From NCBI GenBank assembly GCA_005879605.1, contig VBKE01000307.1, forward strand, positions 1 through 46,094: 46,094 nt of DNA. The letters run 5' to 3'. The position numbers and the translations under genes are program-made. The notes below the pieces were generated by a model. The model saw nothing but the letters and a program-made list of their open reading frames with translations. It did no database searches and had not been told where the DNA came from. Shown here piece by piece: positions 1 to 8,428 of the stretch (the first letter of the stretch is position 1; every line of letters begins with the position of its first letter). The stretch comes from Deltaproteobacteria bacterium. GTDB lineage: Bacteria; Desulfobacterota; Binatia; UBA9968.

Positions 1-55
1 AGTTTCCTTCTTCCGGGAATCGTGACGCAGGCTGGCGGGCGCAATGTTACGAAAA

Positions 56-265
56 TTACAACACAGCAGTGCTGCCTTGTTCGGCATCAGCCTTAAGCCG
101 GGGGTTAGGTATCGACAAACGTAGCCATGATCGATAACCAAGCCACAAAGAAAGCAGCCATAGCGAAACGATCACTATCGGATGTCGCAACATCAAGTGT
201 AACTTCGGTTCAAATCTCTCAGATAAATCAGCGATCAAAAAAATAGAGGAATTATAGCACTCCAA
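56..265 (-). CDS. possible small single-span membrane protein
   Basis: A 69-codon frame starts at TTG, with AAGGAG five bases upstream of it. Residues about 23-46 form a hydrophobic stretch (HPIVIVSLWLLSLWLG) that could span a membrane once; the C-terminus is polar. I recognise no family. The surrounding 600 bases look non-coding, so the ribosome-binding site is the only real support and this may be a chance frame. Confidence 0.2.
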   Translation of the reverse strand: MECYNSSIFLIADLSERFEPKLHLMLRHPIVIVSLWLLSLWLGYRSWLRLSIPNPRLKADAEQGSTAVL

Positions 266-654
266 CGAAACTCCTTAGCGGGAGCGCTAGCCTCCCAGGG
301 GGTAATAAACAGTACGAGAGACACGAGAGTAAATGCAAGGTCGTGCGAAGCTAGGCCTCGCTCCCAAAAATGCGAGAACCAAAACACAGTCACAAAAAAA
401 ACCAGCCTGCCCTCTAAACACGTTAATACGTCGCATAGTTTCGATACCTACTACGTAAGTCGGTCAGTCTATCCCAATCGACGATTTCATACCATAATCA
501 GACAACCGCTGCACTATTGTCAGCCTTTGCTGGCTACAGCCGGTGCGAACCGATCTCACTTTGGTCCAGGGCACTATGAACTTCCTTACCACCATCGTTC
601 AGCATGTAGAGGTACAAATCGGTTTCGGGTTGATTGAATAGCTACGTACCTTCG
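266..654. other. gene-free stretch
   Basis: I see no supported gene, RNA or mobile-element end here. There is a short GGAG-type hairpin near 280-297 and scattered stop codons in all frames. The base composition looks more AT-rich than the gene-dense part of the window. It may be decayed sequence adjoining the pseudogene at 655-936. Confidence 0.4.
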
Positions 655-936
655 TCAAATCAAGTACGACTCGAAATTTGTAACCGCGCGGCTGTCACCG
701 CGGTAGAGTTCTTTAATAAAACCTTCTCTCGCTAACTGCTCCAATGGCGCGGGATCGTAGAACTGTTTTGGATCCACGCTTTTGGCTTTCGCGTTACGCA
801 TCGCGACATCTTCCAGAACGGTCGATTTCAGCCGGCGTGATCGTCGGGACATTGCGGATGTAGCCGAGCACGTAACTTTTAAACGCGCTCGCCAGCAACT
901 TCGTATCCGAGTTGCGCGTGTACTTACCGAGGATGT
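655..936 (-). pseudogene. C-terminal remnant of an ABC-transporter substrate-binding protein (NMT1/SsuA-like)
   Basis: On the minus strand, one frame (about 936 to 821) reads ILGKYTRNSDTKLLASAF and on to VPTITPAEID. A second frame (about 825 to 655) continues with TVLEDVAMRNAKAKS and VDPKQFYD and ends EGFIKELYRGDS. Joined, these match the C-terminal quarter of periplasmic NMT1/THI5-type binding proteins, where the pattern 'KYTR-x-SD ... TVLEDVA ... DPxxFYD ... EGFIxxLY' is common. The frame switches near 823, and the N-terminal three quarters, including the signal peptide, are absent. Homology stops abruptly near 936, next to a T-run and the strong hairpin at 961-990. It is therefore a truncated and frameshifted relic. 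The intact protein at 6137-7123 belongs to the same broad family and ends in a similar way (LEREGFFKRL). Confidence 0.75.
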
Positions 937-960
937 TTCTGCTGCTTGTTTTTTTAGGGA

Positions 961-990
961 AAGGGTGTCCCCCTTGTGGGAGACACCCTT
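961..990. repeat. perfect 9-bp inverted repeat (hairpin)
   Basis: AAGGGTGTC at 961-969 is exactly complementary to GACACCCTT at 982-990, and inner CCC/GGG pairs extend the stem around a small loop. It lies at the truncated end of the binding-protein relic. A T-rich run (about 949-956) precedes it on the plus strand. Neither strand has a U-tract immediately 3' of the stem, so it is not a standard intrinsic terminator; it may be the end of a lost element. Confidence 0.6.
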
Positions 991-1088
991 GGGGGTGATA
1001 TCGCAAACTCGAACAGAGGAGGTCAACGTTCAAGTTTGCGCTCGGGAAACTTTTACTTCACCGACAATCGGCGGTGAAATTCGAAGAG

Positions 1089-1289
1089 CTATCGCATTCT
1101 TCCCAGGGCGTACTGAAGCCTTTTCAGTTCGCCCTCAAGGTACAGATCCTTCAGCTGGTGACGATCCAAATGCGCCTCAAGCTGTTCCGCGGGATAAATC
1201 TTGGTCCCGCAGCGCTGACAAACCGCTGCGTGATAAGTCGCGTCATTAAAATGGATGGCTGATGATCCGTCTACAATCTCGGTTTCCAT
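1089..1289 (-). CDS. small C2H2-type zinc-finger protein, function unknown
   Basis: A 66-residue protein starting at ATG with GAGAGGGA about six bases upstream. It has the spacing of a classical zinc finger: Cys24-x2-Cys27, then 12 residues to His40-x3-His44 (VCQRCGTK ... LEAHLDRH). A basic, probably helical tail follows. Small single-finger proteins of this kind occur in many bacteria; some regulate transcription, but most have no assigned role. The gene stands alone, divergent from the gene at 1502 and upstream of the binding-protein relic on the same strand. The good ribosome-binding site and exact Cys/His spacing make it probable that this is a real gene. The function is not predicted. 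Confidence 0.65.
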   Translation of the reverse strand: METEIVDGSSAIHFNDATYHAAVCQRCGTKIYPAEQLEAHLDRHQLKDLYLEGELKRLQYALGRMR

Positions 1290-1501
1290 GTTGTCCCTCT
1301 CTGTCGCTTAATTTCGTTTCGATTCAACGTCACGAACGATGACGCAATCGCCATGCCAGGATTGTCGCCAATGATAAGATGCTGATATCGCGCATATTCT
1401 CCGGACCGCACGGACGAATTCAGGCGAAAAGTTCAAAGATCATTCGGGACTATTGTCCATCCGTGACAAATTTGTTCTAAAGAAGAACCAAGGGAGCCTC
1501 G

Positions 1502-2647
1502 TTGATAAACACAATATCCGACAACCCACAGGCCGCCGTGATCGTATCCGAGGAACCGGCCGGCCGGCTTAAATTGGGCTTCTTAAGGCTCAATAATCCA
1601 AGTTCCCTTAATGCCCTCGACCTGGATATGCTGCAAACGATGGAACGCAAGCTTTTCGAGTGGCGTCAAAGAAATGACATCGCCTGCACCGTCTTGCATG
1701 CTGATTCGGACAAAGCCTTTTGTGCCGGTGGCGACGTAAAGGCGCTCGCCATGGCATTGCAGCGAGACGGAACAATCGGGCCCGCGCGAGACTATTTCAC
1801 GACCGAGTACTTCGTCGATTATCTCATCCACGTTTATCCCAAACCGATCCTTTGTTGGGCCGATGGCATCACCATGGGCGGCGGCATTGGGATCATGAAC
1901 GGAGCCTCGCACCGCGTGGTAACCGAGCGCAGCGTCCTCGCCATGCCGGAAATAGCCATCGGCCTATTTCCCGACGTCGGCGGAACTTATTTTCTTAACC
2001 AGCTGCCCGCTGGGCTGGGTTTATTTCTCGGCTTGACCGGTGCGCGATTTAACGGCATGGACGCCGTGGCCATCGGCATGGCGGATGGGCTCATCCGGGC
2101 AGAAAAGAAGACGGAGGCGCTATCAGGGTTAACACGCTTGAGCTGGACCGCCGACCCACGACAGAACAAGGAAACATTGAGAAGCTACCTGGCGGCGCTT
2201 GCGGAACCCGAGGCAGCAACGCGGTCAGAACTGCTAACGCGCCTCGATGCAATCCGAGCGCTCACATTGAAAGCAACCATCGAGGAGATCGACGGCGCTT
2301 TTCGAAGTTGGAACGGCGCGGATGCCTGGATGAAGCAGGCCATTCATGGTTACCTGGCCGGCTCGCCGACCTCTGCAAAAACAATTTTCCTGCAGCTGAT
2401 GGAGGGAAGAAATTTATCTTTGAAAGATGTTTTCCGGCGAGAATGGGACATGGCATTGAATTTCTGCCAGCGCTCTGATTTTCGCGAGGGCGTGAGAGCC
2501 CGCTTGATCGACAAAGACCAACGTCCGCAGTGGAATCCGCCCGCGCTCTCCGCTGTGCGCGACGAGAAAATCCAACGCTTCTTCTCTCAAGACCACGGGC
2601 AACCTGATGTTTTTGAACAAAAGGTCTCCGCTGTCGGCTTTGACTGA
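1502..2647 (+). CDS. enoyl-CoA hydratase/isomerase family, 3-hydroxyisobutyryl-CoA hydrolase-like
   Basis: 381 residues with a TTG start preceded by AAGGGAG. The crotonase fold is clear: an oxyanion-hole segment [10 protein letters not shown] (73-82), a second one MGGGIGI (125-131), and [14 protein letters not shown] (148-161), whose Glu150 and Asp158 match the acidic pair typical of the 3-hydroxyisobutyryl-CoA hydrolase branch. The C-terminal extension ([31 protein letters not shown]) is also characteristic of that branch and absent from short enoyl-CoA hydratases. In valine breakdown this enzyme releases 3-hydroxyisobutyrate from its CoA ester in the cytoplasm; related enzymes act on other acyl-CoAs. 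No other valine-pathway gene is nearby, so the physiological substrate is uncertain. A strong hairpin follows the stop codon. Confidence 0.85.
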   Translation: MINTISDNPQAAVIVSEEPAGRLKLGFLRLNNPSSLNALDLDMLQTMERKLFEWRQRNDIACTVLHADSDKAFCAGGDVKALAMALQRDGTIGPARDYFTTEYFVDYLIHVYPKPILCWADGITMGGGIGIMNGASHRVVTERSVLAMPEIAIGLFPDVGGTYFLNQLPAGLGLFLGLTGARFNGMDAVAIGMADGLIRAEKKTEALSGLTRLSWTADPRQNKETLRSYLAALAEPEAATRSELLTRLDAIRALTLKATIEEIDGAFRSWNGADAWMKQAIHGYLAGSPTSAKTIFLQLMEGRNLSLKDVFRREWDMALNFCQRSDFREGVRARLIDKDQRPQWNPPALSAVRDEKIQRFFSQDHGQPDVFEQKVSAVGFD

Positions 2648-2657
2648 GAGAGCCTTA

Positions 2658-2687
2658 CCTGCTGTCGAATGAGTTCTTGACAGCAGG
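2658..2687 (+). terminator. hairpin after the hydrolase gene, possible terminator
   Basis: CCTGCTGTC (2658-2666) and GACAGCAGG (2679-2687) form a perfect 9-bp stem with a 12-base loop, 11 bases after the stop codon of the upstream gene. Only a weak T-run (CTATTCT) follows, so termination may be inefficient or factor-assisted. Confidence 0.5.
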
Positions 2688-2742
2688 CTATTCTCCGCGC
2701 AATTCTAAGCGCGGTAAAGTTTATTTCGAGGATGGTTACCAA

Positions 2743-3717
2743 ATGAGCACAAGCCAGCCGTTAGAAATTGAGTTTCCTGCCATGCGTTACGACATTACGA
2801 TGCCGCTGCTGGAAGGCCGCGTCATGATCGACGGCGTAAAACTCAAGCCGGTAAAATCGTCGTCGATGATCAACAAAGAAGAGCCGAAGATGATATCCGG
2901 CGACTTCGGTTTGTGCGATCTCAATATTGGCTATTTTCTGCCCGCCATCGAGACCGGTTGGGAGATCATAGGGCTACCCGTCTTCTCCAAGCGTAAGCCG
3001 GTCTACCAGCTGATATTCTGTCATGCCGATGCGGGCATTCGGTCGCCAAAAGATTTACAAGGGAAGAGAATCGGCTCACGCACTTATCGAACCGCGCTCA
3101 CGGTGTGGGCTAGAGGACTCTTAAAGGATCGACATGGCGTCGACCTATCGAAGGTTCAGTGGATAATTCAAGCTAAGGAAGTCTTCCCTGTCCATGATCA
3201 AGCGGTAAAGATCGATTACGTCGACGATAAGAAAAACATGGTGGAACGTTTAACAGGCGGGGAGATGGACGCGATCATCACCGACATCTCGGACACCAAG
3301 CTGTTCGCAACTTTGGAAAGCCATCCCAAGGTTAAGCGGCTATTTTCCGATTATGTTGCCGAAGACCACAAGCTATACACAGAAACCGGCATCTTCACGC
3401 CGGTGCACATGATCGTCATGAGTAAAAAACTCGACCGGGAACATCCCGAGCTTGCGGCGAAATTTTACACCGCCTTCGAGCAGGCGAAGCAAATGGCTTA
3501 CGACGATATTCTCAGCGACCGCGGCGGTTTCTCGGTCGTCTATCTGAGAGAGAGAATGAAGGAGCAGATGAAAACCTGGGGCGACCCGTGGAAGTATGGA
3601 CTCAAAGCCAACAAAAACACTATTGACGCATTCATCAAATACAATGTCGAACAGGGGATGATCCGCTCCACGCCATCCTACGCTGATATTTTCGCGGCAG
3701 GAACGCTCAACACATAA
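2743..3717 (+). CDS. 4,5-dihydroxyphthalate decarboxylase-like / NMT1-like binding-fold protein
   Basis: 324 residues from the ATG at 2743. An in-frame TTG at 2677 lies inside the hairpin that follows the preceding gene, so the later ATG with GAGGATGG upstream is the better start. The protein has no signal peptide but shows the periplasmic-binding-protein-like fold of the Pht5/4,5-dihydroxyphthalate decarboxylase family. Hallmarks are AGIRSPKDLQGKRIGSRTY, TALTVWARGLLKDRHGV, LTGGEMDAIITD, VKRLFSDY and the C-terminal TPVHMIVMSKKLDREHPELA. In phthalate degradation this family decarboxylates 4,5-dihydroxyphthalate to protocatechuate; many members have unknown substrates. It precedes a phthalate-type Rieske oxygenase on the same strand, separated by a palindromic repeat. 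This supports a shared role with an aromatic acid, but the exact substrate is inference. Confidence 0.75.
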   Translation: MSTSQPLEIEFPAMRYDITMPLLEGRVMIDGVKLKPVKSSSMINKEEPKMISGDFGLCDLNIGYFLPAIETGWEIIGLPVFSKRKPVYQLIFCHADAGIRSPKDLQGKRIGSRTYRTALTVWARGLLKDRHGVDLSKVQWIIQAKEVFPVHDQAVKIDYVDDKKNMVERLTGGEMDAIITDISDTKLFATLESHPKVKRLFSDYVAEDHKLYTETGIFTPVHMIVMSKKLDREHPELAAKFYTAFEQAKQMAYDDILSDRGGFSVVYLRERMKEQMKTWGDPWKYGLKANKNTIDAFIKYNVEQGMIRSTPSYADIFAAGTLNT

Positions 3718-3767
3718 TCCGCGCATGCAAATGACTATATGAACAAAGTACCACCCGTCAAAGAGTC

Positions 3768-3829
3768 GTCATCCTGAGCGCCAGCGAAGGATCTAGCCAT
3801 CAGATTCTTCGGCTTGGCCTCAGAATGAT
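3768..3829. repeat. dispersed intergenic inverted repeat, family A
   Basis: The left arm (3768-3794, GTCATCCTGAGCGCCAGCGA...) and the right arm (3802-3829) are imperfect reverse complements, pairing over most of 27 positions. The consensus (GTCATCCTGAGCG-AGCGAAGGATCT) is a widespread intergenic palindrome type in bacterial genomes. It fills the gap between the decarboxylase-like gene and the Rieske gene. A related copy is at 7207-7254. Confidence 0.7.
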
Positions 3830-3893
3830 AACCTAAGGACAAATGTTTTTTAGAGGACGAAATAAGTTCGGTTCCGCTTAGAGGAGAAGTCCT

Positions 3894-5204
3894 ATGCTTT
3901 CCAAAGAAGATAACGAGCTCTTGAGTCAAACCGCCGCCGGAACGCCGATGGGGAATTTGATTCGGCGTTACTGGATTCCCGCGCTGCTATCCGAGGAAAT
4001 CCCCGCGCCGGACTGCCCTCCCGCGCGGGTGCGCTTACTGGGTGAAGAGCTGGTCGCCTTTCGCGACACTCAGGGACGGATCGGCTTGATCGGCGAGCAC
4101 TGCGCGCACCGTGGCACGTCGCTTTTTTACGGGCGCAATGAAGAATGCGGGCTGCGCTGCATCTATCACGGCTGGAAGTACGACGTCGAGGGTAATGTGC
4201 TCGATACCCCGGCGGAGCCGGGTGACAGTGACTTTCGAAAAAAACTTCGTCACACGGCCTATCCGACCCACGAGGCCGGCGGCGTGATCTATGCTTACCT
4301 CGGCCCGCGCGACAAGATGCCTCTCTTTCCCAACTACGAATGGACACAGGTCCCTCTGAATCAAACCTACGTCACCAAGTGTTTGCTCGAATGCAACTAC
4401 CTTCAGGGGCTCGAAGGCGAATGCGATTCCTCGCATCTGTCTTTTCTGCATCGAGCGGTCGATAACGCACGCAATCAGCCGCTTTACAAAACCGACACTG
4501 CGCCCATCTATGAAACAGAAGAAACGGACTTCGGCGTCCGCTTGATCGCCACGCGAAATGCCGCCGATAAACAGCACTATGTTCGCTTGTCCGCCTTTGT
4601 ATCGCCCGTTTACGGTTGTGTCCCCGCCGGCCGAGCCACGAACGAGCTGGATGGCTTCGAGATCCACACGTACGTTCCTATCGACGACACTCACACCTGG
4701 CGCTACGACATCGGTTTTCACCGTAGCCGTGCGGTACAGGAAGACGAAGTTCATCGGCGCAAACAAATCGGTCCGGATTATCTCCGTATTCGTAACGCCC
4801 GCAACAACTATCTCCAGGATCGACAAATGCAGAAGACGGTGAACTTCACGGGCATCGAGGACTTTCTCAACCATGATGCCTGCGCGACCGAGAGCATGGG
4901 GCCGATCTTCGACCGCAGTAGGGAACATCTCGGTGTGAGCGACAAAGCGGTCATCGCCGTGCGGAAATTTCTTTTGAGCAGCGTGAAAGCGCTGCAAGAG
5001 GGCAGAGAACCACCCCACATTGTGCGCGAAGCACGACGTAATTGGTTCCCACACATTGATTGCTTCGCTTACTTGTTGCCGCAGGCCGTTCATTGGCGCC
5101 AGCATTTCGACTACCTGACGATTTCGGCGGAGAAAGAGAATCCAGCCGCGTTCGCATGCCGTTCACGGCCAAACTCATTGATGACAAACGGAACCCCAAC
5201 ATGA
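3894..5204 (+). CDS. Rieske aromatic-ring oxygenase, large subunit, phthalate 4,5-dioxygenase type
   Basis: 436 residues with an ATG start and GAGGAGAAG upstream. The N-terminal Rieske [2Fe-2S] domain has Cys70-x-His72 and Cys89-x2-His92 (EHCAHRGTSL ... LRCIYHGWKYD). The catalytic domain carries the mononuclear-iron motif GECDSSHLSFLHR with Asp178, His181 and His186. The segment ACATESMGPIFDRSREHLG is typical of the phthalate dioxygenase oxygenase (OphA2/Pht3) subfamily, in which one subunit type forms the oxygenase and a separate reductase supplies electrons. The cytoplasmic reaction is O2-dependent hydroxylation or demethylation of an aromatic acid; the substrate cannot be read from the sequence. 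The stop codon overlaps the ATG of the aldolase gene (ATGA), so the two are probably translationally coupled. No reductase or ferredoxin gene is visible nearby. Confidence 0.85.
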   Translation: MLSKEDNELLSQTAAGTPMGNLIRRYWIPALLSEEIPAPDCPPARVRLLGEELVAFRDTQGRIGLIGEHCAHRGTSLFYGRNEECGLRCIYHGWKYDVEGNVLDTPAEPGDSDFRKKLRHTAYPTHEAGGVIYAYLGPRDKMPLFPNYEWTQVPLNQTYVTKCLLECNYLQGLEGECDSSHLSFLHRAVDNARNQPLYKTDTAPIYETEETDFGVRLIATRNAADKQHYVRLSAFVSPVYGCVPAGRATNELDGFEIHTYVPIDDTHTWRYDIGFHRSRAVQEDEVHRRKQIGPDYLRIRNARNNYLQDRQMQKTVNFTGIEDFLNHDACATESMGPIFDRSREHLGVSDKAVIAVRKFLLSSVKALQEGREPPHIVREARRNWFPHIDCFAYLLPQAVHWRQHFDYLTISAEKENPAAFACRSRPNSLMTNGTPT

Positions 5205-5959
5205 AACACAAGACACAACCGAGCGCCACACAGATGCGAGCCGCCGTCAGGCTTGCCGAAAAAGAGCTCAAAATCGCCGCGCAAATCCTGGAGTGGGAGA
5301 TCGGCGACATCTGGGGCCACGTAGGCGTGCGCCTGCCCCAGGATGAGGGCATCGCCGTTCAGATGTTTCGCCGCCCCGAAAGCGGCAAGAAAGATTGGCT
5401 TGTTCACTTCGACTACGAACTGAACAAGCTCGGCGGTGTCGGCACGCCGCCGCGCGAGGCGGCGATTTACACTGGGATCTTCAAGGCGCGCCCAGACGTG
5501 AATGCCGCCGTCCATGCCCACGCGCCAATGTGCGTCGCTCTCAGCCTCGCAGACAAAGCTGTTTCCTGCGTGCAAATGCAATCCGACCGCTTCGGCCGCG
5601 GCGTACCGATCTATCCGAAACCGATTTACATTTTAGACGCCGCCGAAGGAGCCGACTTGGCTCGCACGCTCGGCCAAGCGGTCGCCGTAATGATCAAAGG
5701 CCATGGCATCGTGACCGTTGGCAAGACTATCGACGAGGCCTGTATGTGCGCCCTGCGAATGGAACGCGCCGCCAAGATCATGGCCATTGCCCAGCTTTTC
5801 GGATTTAAAGGCGTTTCGGACGAATTCATCGAACAACTTTCGGAGAGCAAGGAAAAACTTTTCTCGCGGCAGAGAAACACAATGACTCACTCCGCCGACT
5901 GGAATTACTACGCCGACATGATCAAGAAAGGCAAAGTCTGGACGAGAGGATGGACATAA
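5201..5959 (+). CDS. class II aldolase/adducin-family decarboxylase or aldolase
   Basis: 252 residues starting at the ATG that overlaps the Rieske stop (ATGA). The fold is the class II aldolase type: an N-terminal helical part (RAAVRLAEKELKIA), the zinc-binding pair in AVHAHAPMC (about residues 104-112) and a third histidine in IKGHGIVTVG. Family members include fuculose-phosphate aldolase, ribulose-phosphate epimerase, HCOMODA decarboxylase and the 3,4-dihydroxyphthalate decarboxylases. Because it is coupled to a phthalate-type oxygenase and lies downstream of a dihydroxyphthalate-decarboxylase-like gene, I favour a decarboxylase acting on the hydroxylated aromatic acid; this is inference. 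An upstream in-frame start at 5060 would overlap the oxygenase by 145 bases and is unlikely. Confidence 0.75.
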   Translation: MKHKTQPSATQMRAAVRLAEKELKIAAQILEWEIGDIWGHVGVRLPQDEGIAVQMFRRPESGKKDWLVHFDYELNKLGGVGTPPREAAIYTGIFKARPDVNAAVHAHAPMCVALSLADKAVSCVQMQSDRFGRGVPIYPKPIYILDAAEGADLARTLGQAVAVMIKGHGIVTVGKTIDEACMCALRMERAAKIMAIAQLFGFKGVSDEFIEQLSESKEKLFSRQRNTMTHSADWNYYADMIKKGKVWTRGWT

Positions 5960-6017
5960 AATTCGCGGTTTCGATAAGCCAATGTGGCTTGTCGCTGAAA
6001 TGTGCGCTGCTTTTATC

Positions 6018-6078
6018 GTCATGCCGGTGAAAAGCGGGCATCCAGAAGTCTTTGAAATTCCTGGATTCCGGGTCGCGC
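6018..6078. repeat. dispersed intergenic repeat, family B (partial)
   Basis: The sequence around CGTCATGCCGGTGAAAAGC, GGGCATCCAGAA and TTCCTGGATTCCGG has the layout of the common 'CGTCATTCC...GAATCCAG / CTGGATTCC...' palindrome found between genes in many genomes. The TCCAGAA...TTCCTGGA core can pair; the outer arms are degenerate. It overlaps the longest possible 5' extension of the next gene, which favours the start at 6137. Confidence 0.55.
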
Positions 6079-6136
6079 CACCCAGGACTGTGATCCGGGG
6101 TTGCTTGCTCGCCCACTTAAAAAACGGAGCAACCCA

Positions 6137-7123
6137 ATGATGTTGCAAAGATGGTTCTTTACCGTCCTTCTTCTCGTGACCTTGCCGGCGAGCCTCGCTG
6201 CGCAAGAGCGGTACCTTGTCGCCTATGCCGGTTTCGCCGGCTTCCAGGCGCCGGTTTGGGCGCCGAAGGACTTGGGACTGATGGCGAAATACGGCTTTAA
6301 CGGCGACGTGGTTTTGGTGCCCGGCTCTGTTCGCCAGATTCAGGCCTTACAGGGAGGCAGCATTCACTTTGCTCAAGCCGACGCCGCCACCGCCATCAAC
6401 GCCATCAATCAGGGCGCCGATCTCGTGATGATATCCGGTTCGCTTAACTCTTTTCCTTATAGCTTTATGGCGCAAAAAGAGATCCGCAAACCTGGAGATC
6501 TGGTCGGAAAAAAGATCGGCATTCTCGCCGTTGGCGGAGCCACCGAGACGGCGACGATTCTCGCGCTCAAGGCATGGAATGTGCCGCGCCAATCGGTCAC
6601 GATCTTTCCCGCGGGAGACCCAGTGGCTCGAATCGTCGCGCTTTCAACCAGGGCCATCGACGCTACCGTACTGTCTTACCCCGACATCAACGAGGCGCTC
6701 CGGGTTGGTATGCACGCGCTCGCGGATATGAGCGAAATGAAAGAAGCGTCGTTTCCCATGAACGTCATGGTCGCGCGCCGCTCGTTCGTGGAAAAGAACC
6801 GGGAGGCGGTCAAGCGCTTCCAGCAGGCGTATGCCGAGGGAACCCACCAGTTCATAAACGATAAGGAGAAGGGGCTGGCGGTGCTTACCAAGCGGCTCAG
6901 ACAAAAGAATTCCAAGGCTATTGAGGAGACCTATCAGTATTTTGCCAGCAAGTTTTCATTTCCCACTCGCATATCACCCGTCGGTCTGCGCAATACCTTG
7001 GAGCTGCTTTCTCAGCGTCCAGGGGCCAAAATAGATATGAATGTGAACAAATACGTCGACGAAAGCACGCTCGACGATCTGGAGCGCGAGGGTTTTTTCA
7101 AGCGACTAGCAGGAAAAAGCTGA
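6137..7123 (+). CDS. ABC-transporter substrate-binding protein, NMT1/THI5-SsuA type
   Basis: 328 residues from the ATG at 6137. The N-terminus is a clear signal peptide (LQRWFFTVLLLVTLPASLAA, cleavage after AA), so it acts in the periplasm. The mature part has the NMT1-like pattern: RYLVAYAGFAGFQAPVWAPKDLGL near the start, GSIHFAQADAATAINA, KPGDLVGKKIGI, IDATVLSYPD and a C-terminus YVDESTLDDLEREGFFKRL. Such proteins bind small organic ligands (sulfonates, taurine, pyrimidine precursors, aromatic acids). No permease or ATPase gene is adjacent, so it is an orphan binding protein. It follows the oxygenase/aldolase pair after a 177-base gap filled by a repeat and may deliver that pathway's substrate, which is inference. 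Confidence 0.85.
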   Translation: MMLQRWFFTVLLLVTLPASLAAQERYLVAYAGFAGFQAPVWAPKDLGLMAKYGFNGDVVLVPGSVRQIQALQGGSIHFAQADAATAINAINQGADLVMISGSLNSFPYSFMAQKEIRKPGDLVGKKIGILAVGGATETATILALKAWNVPRQSVTIFPAGDPVARIVALSTRAIDATVLSYPDINEALRVGMHALADMSEMKEASFPMNVMVARRSFVEKNREAVKRFQQAYAEGTHQFINDKEKGLAVLTKRLRQKNSKAIEETYQYFASKFSFPTRISPVGLRNTLELLSQRPGAKIDMNVNKYVDESTLDDLEREGFFKRLAGKS

Positions 7124-7206
7124 CGAACTCAGCCCCGCTGGACTGCTGCGGTGTTTACGCGAATCGAGATTCCCACCCTGCGGATTCGGAATGACACGCG
7201 CAGAGA

Positions 7207-7254
7207 TCCTGAATCCTTCGACTGTCACTCTGAGCACAGCGAAGAGTTTCAGGA
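7207..7254. repeat. inverted repeat, family A relative
   Basis: TCCTGAATCCTTCG (7207-7220) pairs imperfectly with CGAAGAGTTTCAGGA (7240-7254); the loop carries CACTCTGAGCACAG. The consensus resembles the repeat at 3768-3829. It occupies the 272-base gap between the two binding-protein genes, in which I see no gene. Confidence 0.6.
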
Positions 7255-7395
7255 AAGCTCCGTGAACGATCTTTGGTCAAAATGAACCATGACTCAAAGA
7301 AGACTCAACTTGACGAGGTCAGAAGCGTAGCAATATAAGTGGGCACGCAAGGTATGCAACTGTCATCGAGCGAAAATTCGAAAGGAGTCCAGCCT

Positions 7396-8403
7396 ATGCG
7401 CAGGATTTCAGCCCTGTTTTTCGGATTGCTTTTCATCATCGTCGGTCAATCAGCCTTCGGACAAACTGCCAAACTCATCGAAGCCGCCAAGAAAGAAGGC
7501 GGAAAAGTTGTCGTCTATACCTCCATGGAAACTTTCACCGCCGACTCGCTCAAGAAGGCTTTCGAAACCAAGACCGGCCTCCAAATGGAATACTGGCGCG
7601 GCGCTTCTACCGAGATCCTCGATCGTGTGCTGAGCGAGCACCGTATCGGCAAACCGATCTTCGATGTCGTCGCGACCACCGGCGATCACATGCACCTGAT
7701 GGCGAAGGAAGGTGCCTTCACCAAATACGAATCGCCTTCGTTTAAAGGGTTTGCCAAGGACGCCATCGACCCGAACCTAGGCGCAAGATACCGCAACGTC
7801 CTGTACGGCGTCATCTATAACAAGAACGACATCAAAGCATCGCAGGCTCCGAAAACCCTCGAAGATGTCGTGAAACCAGAGTACCGCGGCAAGCTCGTCA
7901 TGCCCCATCCGGTCAATCACACGCTGACGACCCAATGGCTGGCGAGTCTCGACAAAATCATGGGGAAAGAAAAAGCGGGAAAATTTATTCGCAACCTCGC
8001 CGCGGCGAAACCAATATTCGTCGAGTCCATTGTACCCGCCGCTGACCGTGTCGGCACCGGGGAAACGCCGATCGGCATCACTTTTGTCCGCTTTGTGTTG
8101 ACGTATAATAAACAAGGGGCCAATCTCGATTACGTCCGGGACTACCAAATGCTTGGCGACGGCCAGTACATCAACCTTGGAGCCAAAGCGCCGCGGCCCA
8201 ACGCCGGCAAGGCCTTTATCGACTTTTTCCTCGATGAAGAGAGCATGAAGATTCAGGCGGAAACCGGTGAGTTTGTGAATCGCAAGGGCATCTATCCGCC
8301 GCTCGCGGATGCGGACAAGATCAAGTTCGTGCAGATGTATTCGTTCGGCAAAAAGGATTACGAAGAGAAGCAAAAGGAATATCAGAAAATTTTTCTGCAA
8401 TAG
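7396..8403 (+). CDS. Fe(3+)-type ABC-transporter substrate-binding protein
   Basis: 335 residues from the ATG at 7396, preceded by AAAGGAG. The signal peptide MRRISALFFGLLFIIVGQSAFG is cut after FG or GQ. The mature protein has the FbpA/AfuA-like type II binding fold: VVVYTSMETF, a domain-crossing FDVVATTGDHM, YGVIYNKNDI, LEDVVKPEYRGKLVMPHP, and a C-terminus NAGKAFIDFFLDEESMKIQA. The family includes ferric-iron, polyamine, thiamine and phosphonate binders, and the tyrosines that would bind iron cannot be assigned confidently. No transporter membrane or ATPase gene is next to it. The following gene is an amidohydrolase, separated by a hairpin repeat. Confidence 0.85.
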   Translation: MRRISALFFGLLFIIVGQSAFGQTAKLIEAAKKEGGKVVVYTSMETFTADSLKKAFETKTGLQMEYWRGASTEILDRVLSEHRIGKPIFDVVATTGDHMHLMAKEGAFTKYESPSFKGFAKDAIDPNLGARYRNVLYGVIYNKNDIKASQAPKTLEDVVKPEYRGKLVMPHPVNHTLTTQWLASLDKIMGKEKAGKFIRNLAAAKPIFVESIVPAADRVGTGETPIGITFVRFVLTYNKQGANLDYVRDYQMLGDGQYINLGAKAPRPNAGKAFIDFFLDEESMKIQAETGEFVNRKGIYPPLADADKIKFVQMYSFGKKDYEEKQKEYQKIFLQ

Positions 8404-8428
8404 CTAAAAAATTCCAACCGGAGCGGAA

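Noticed and set aside
782..1249. 155-codon plus-strand frame in the left part
   Set aside because: It runs opposite both the binding-protein relic and the zinc-finger gene and has low-complexity composition.
4035..5105. 356-codon minus-strand open frame opposite the Rieske gene
   Set aside because: It lies wholly antisense to a gene with clear motifs and shows no family resemblance; it is a by-product of codon bias.
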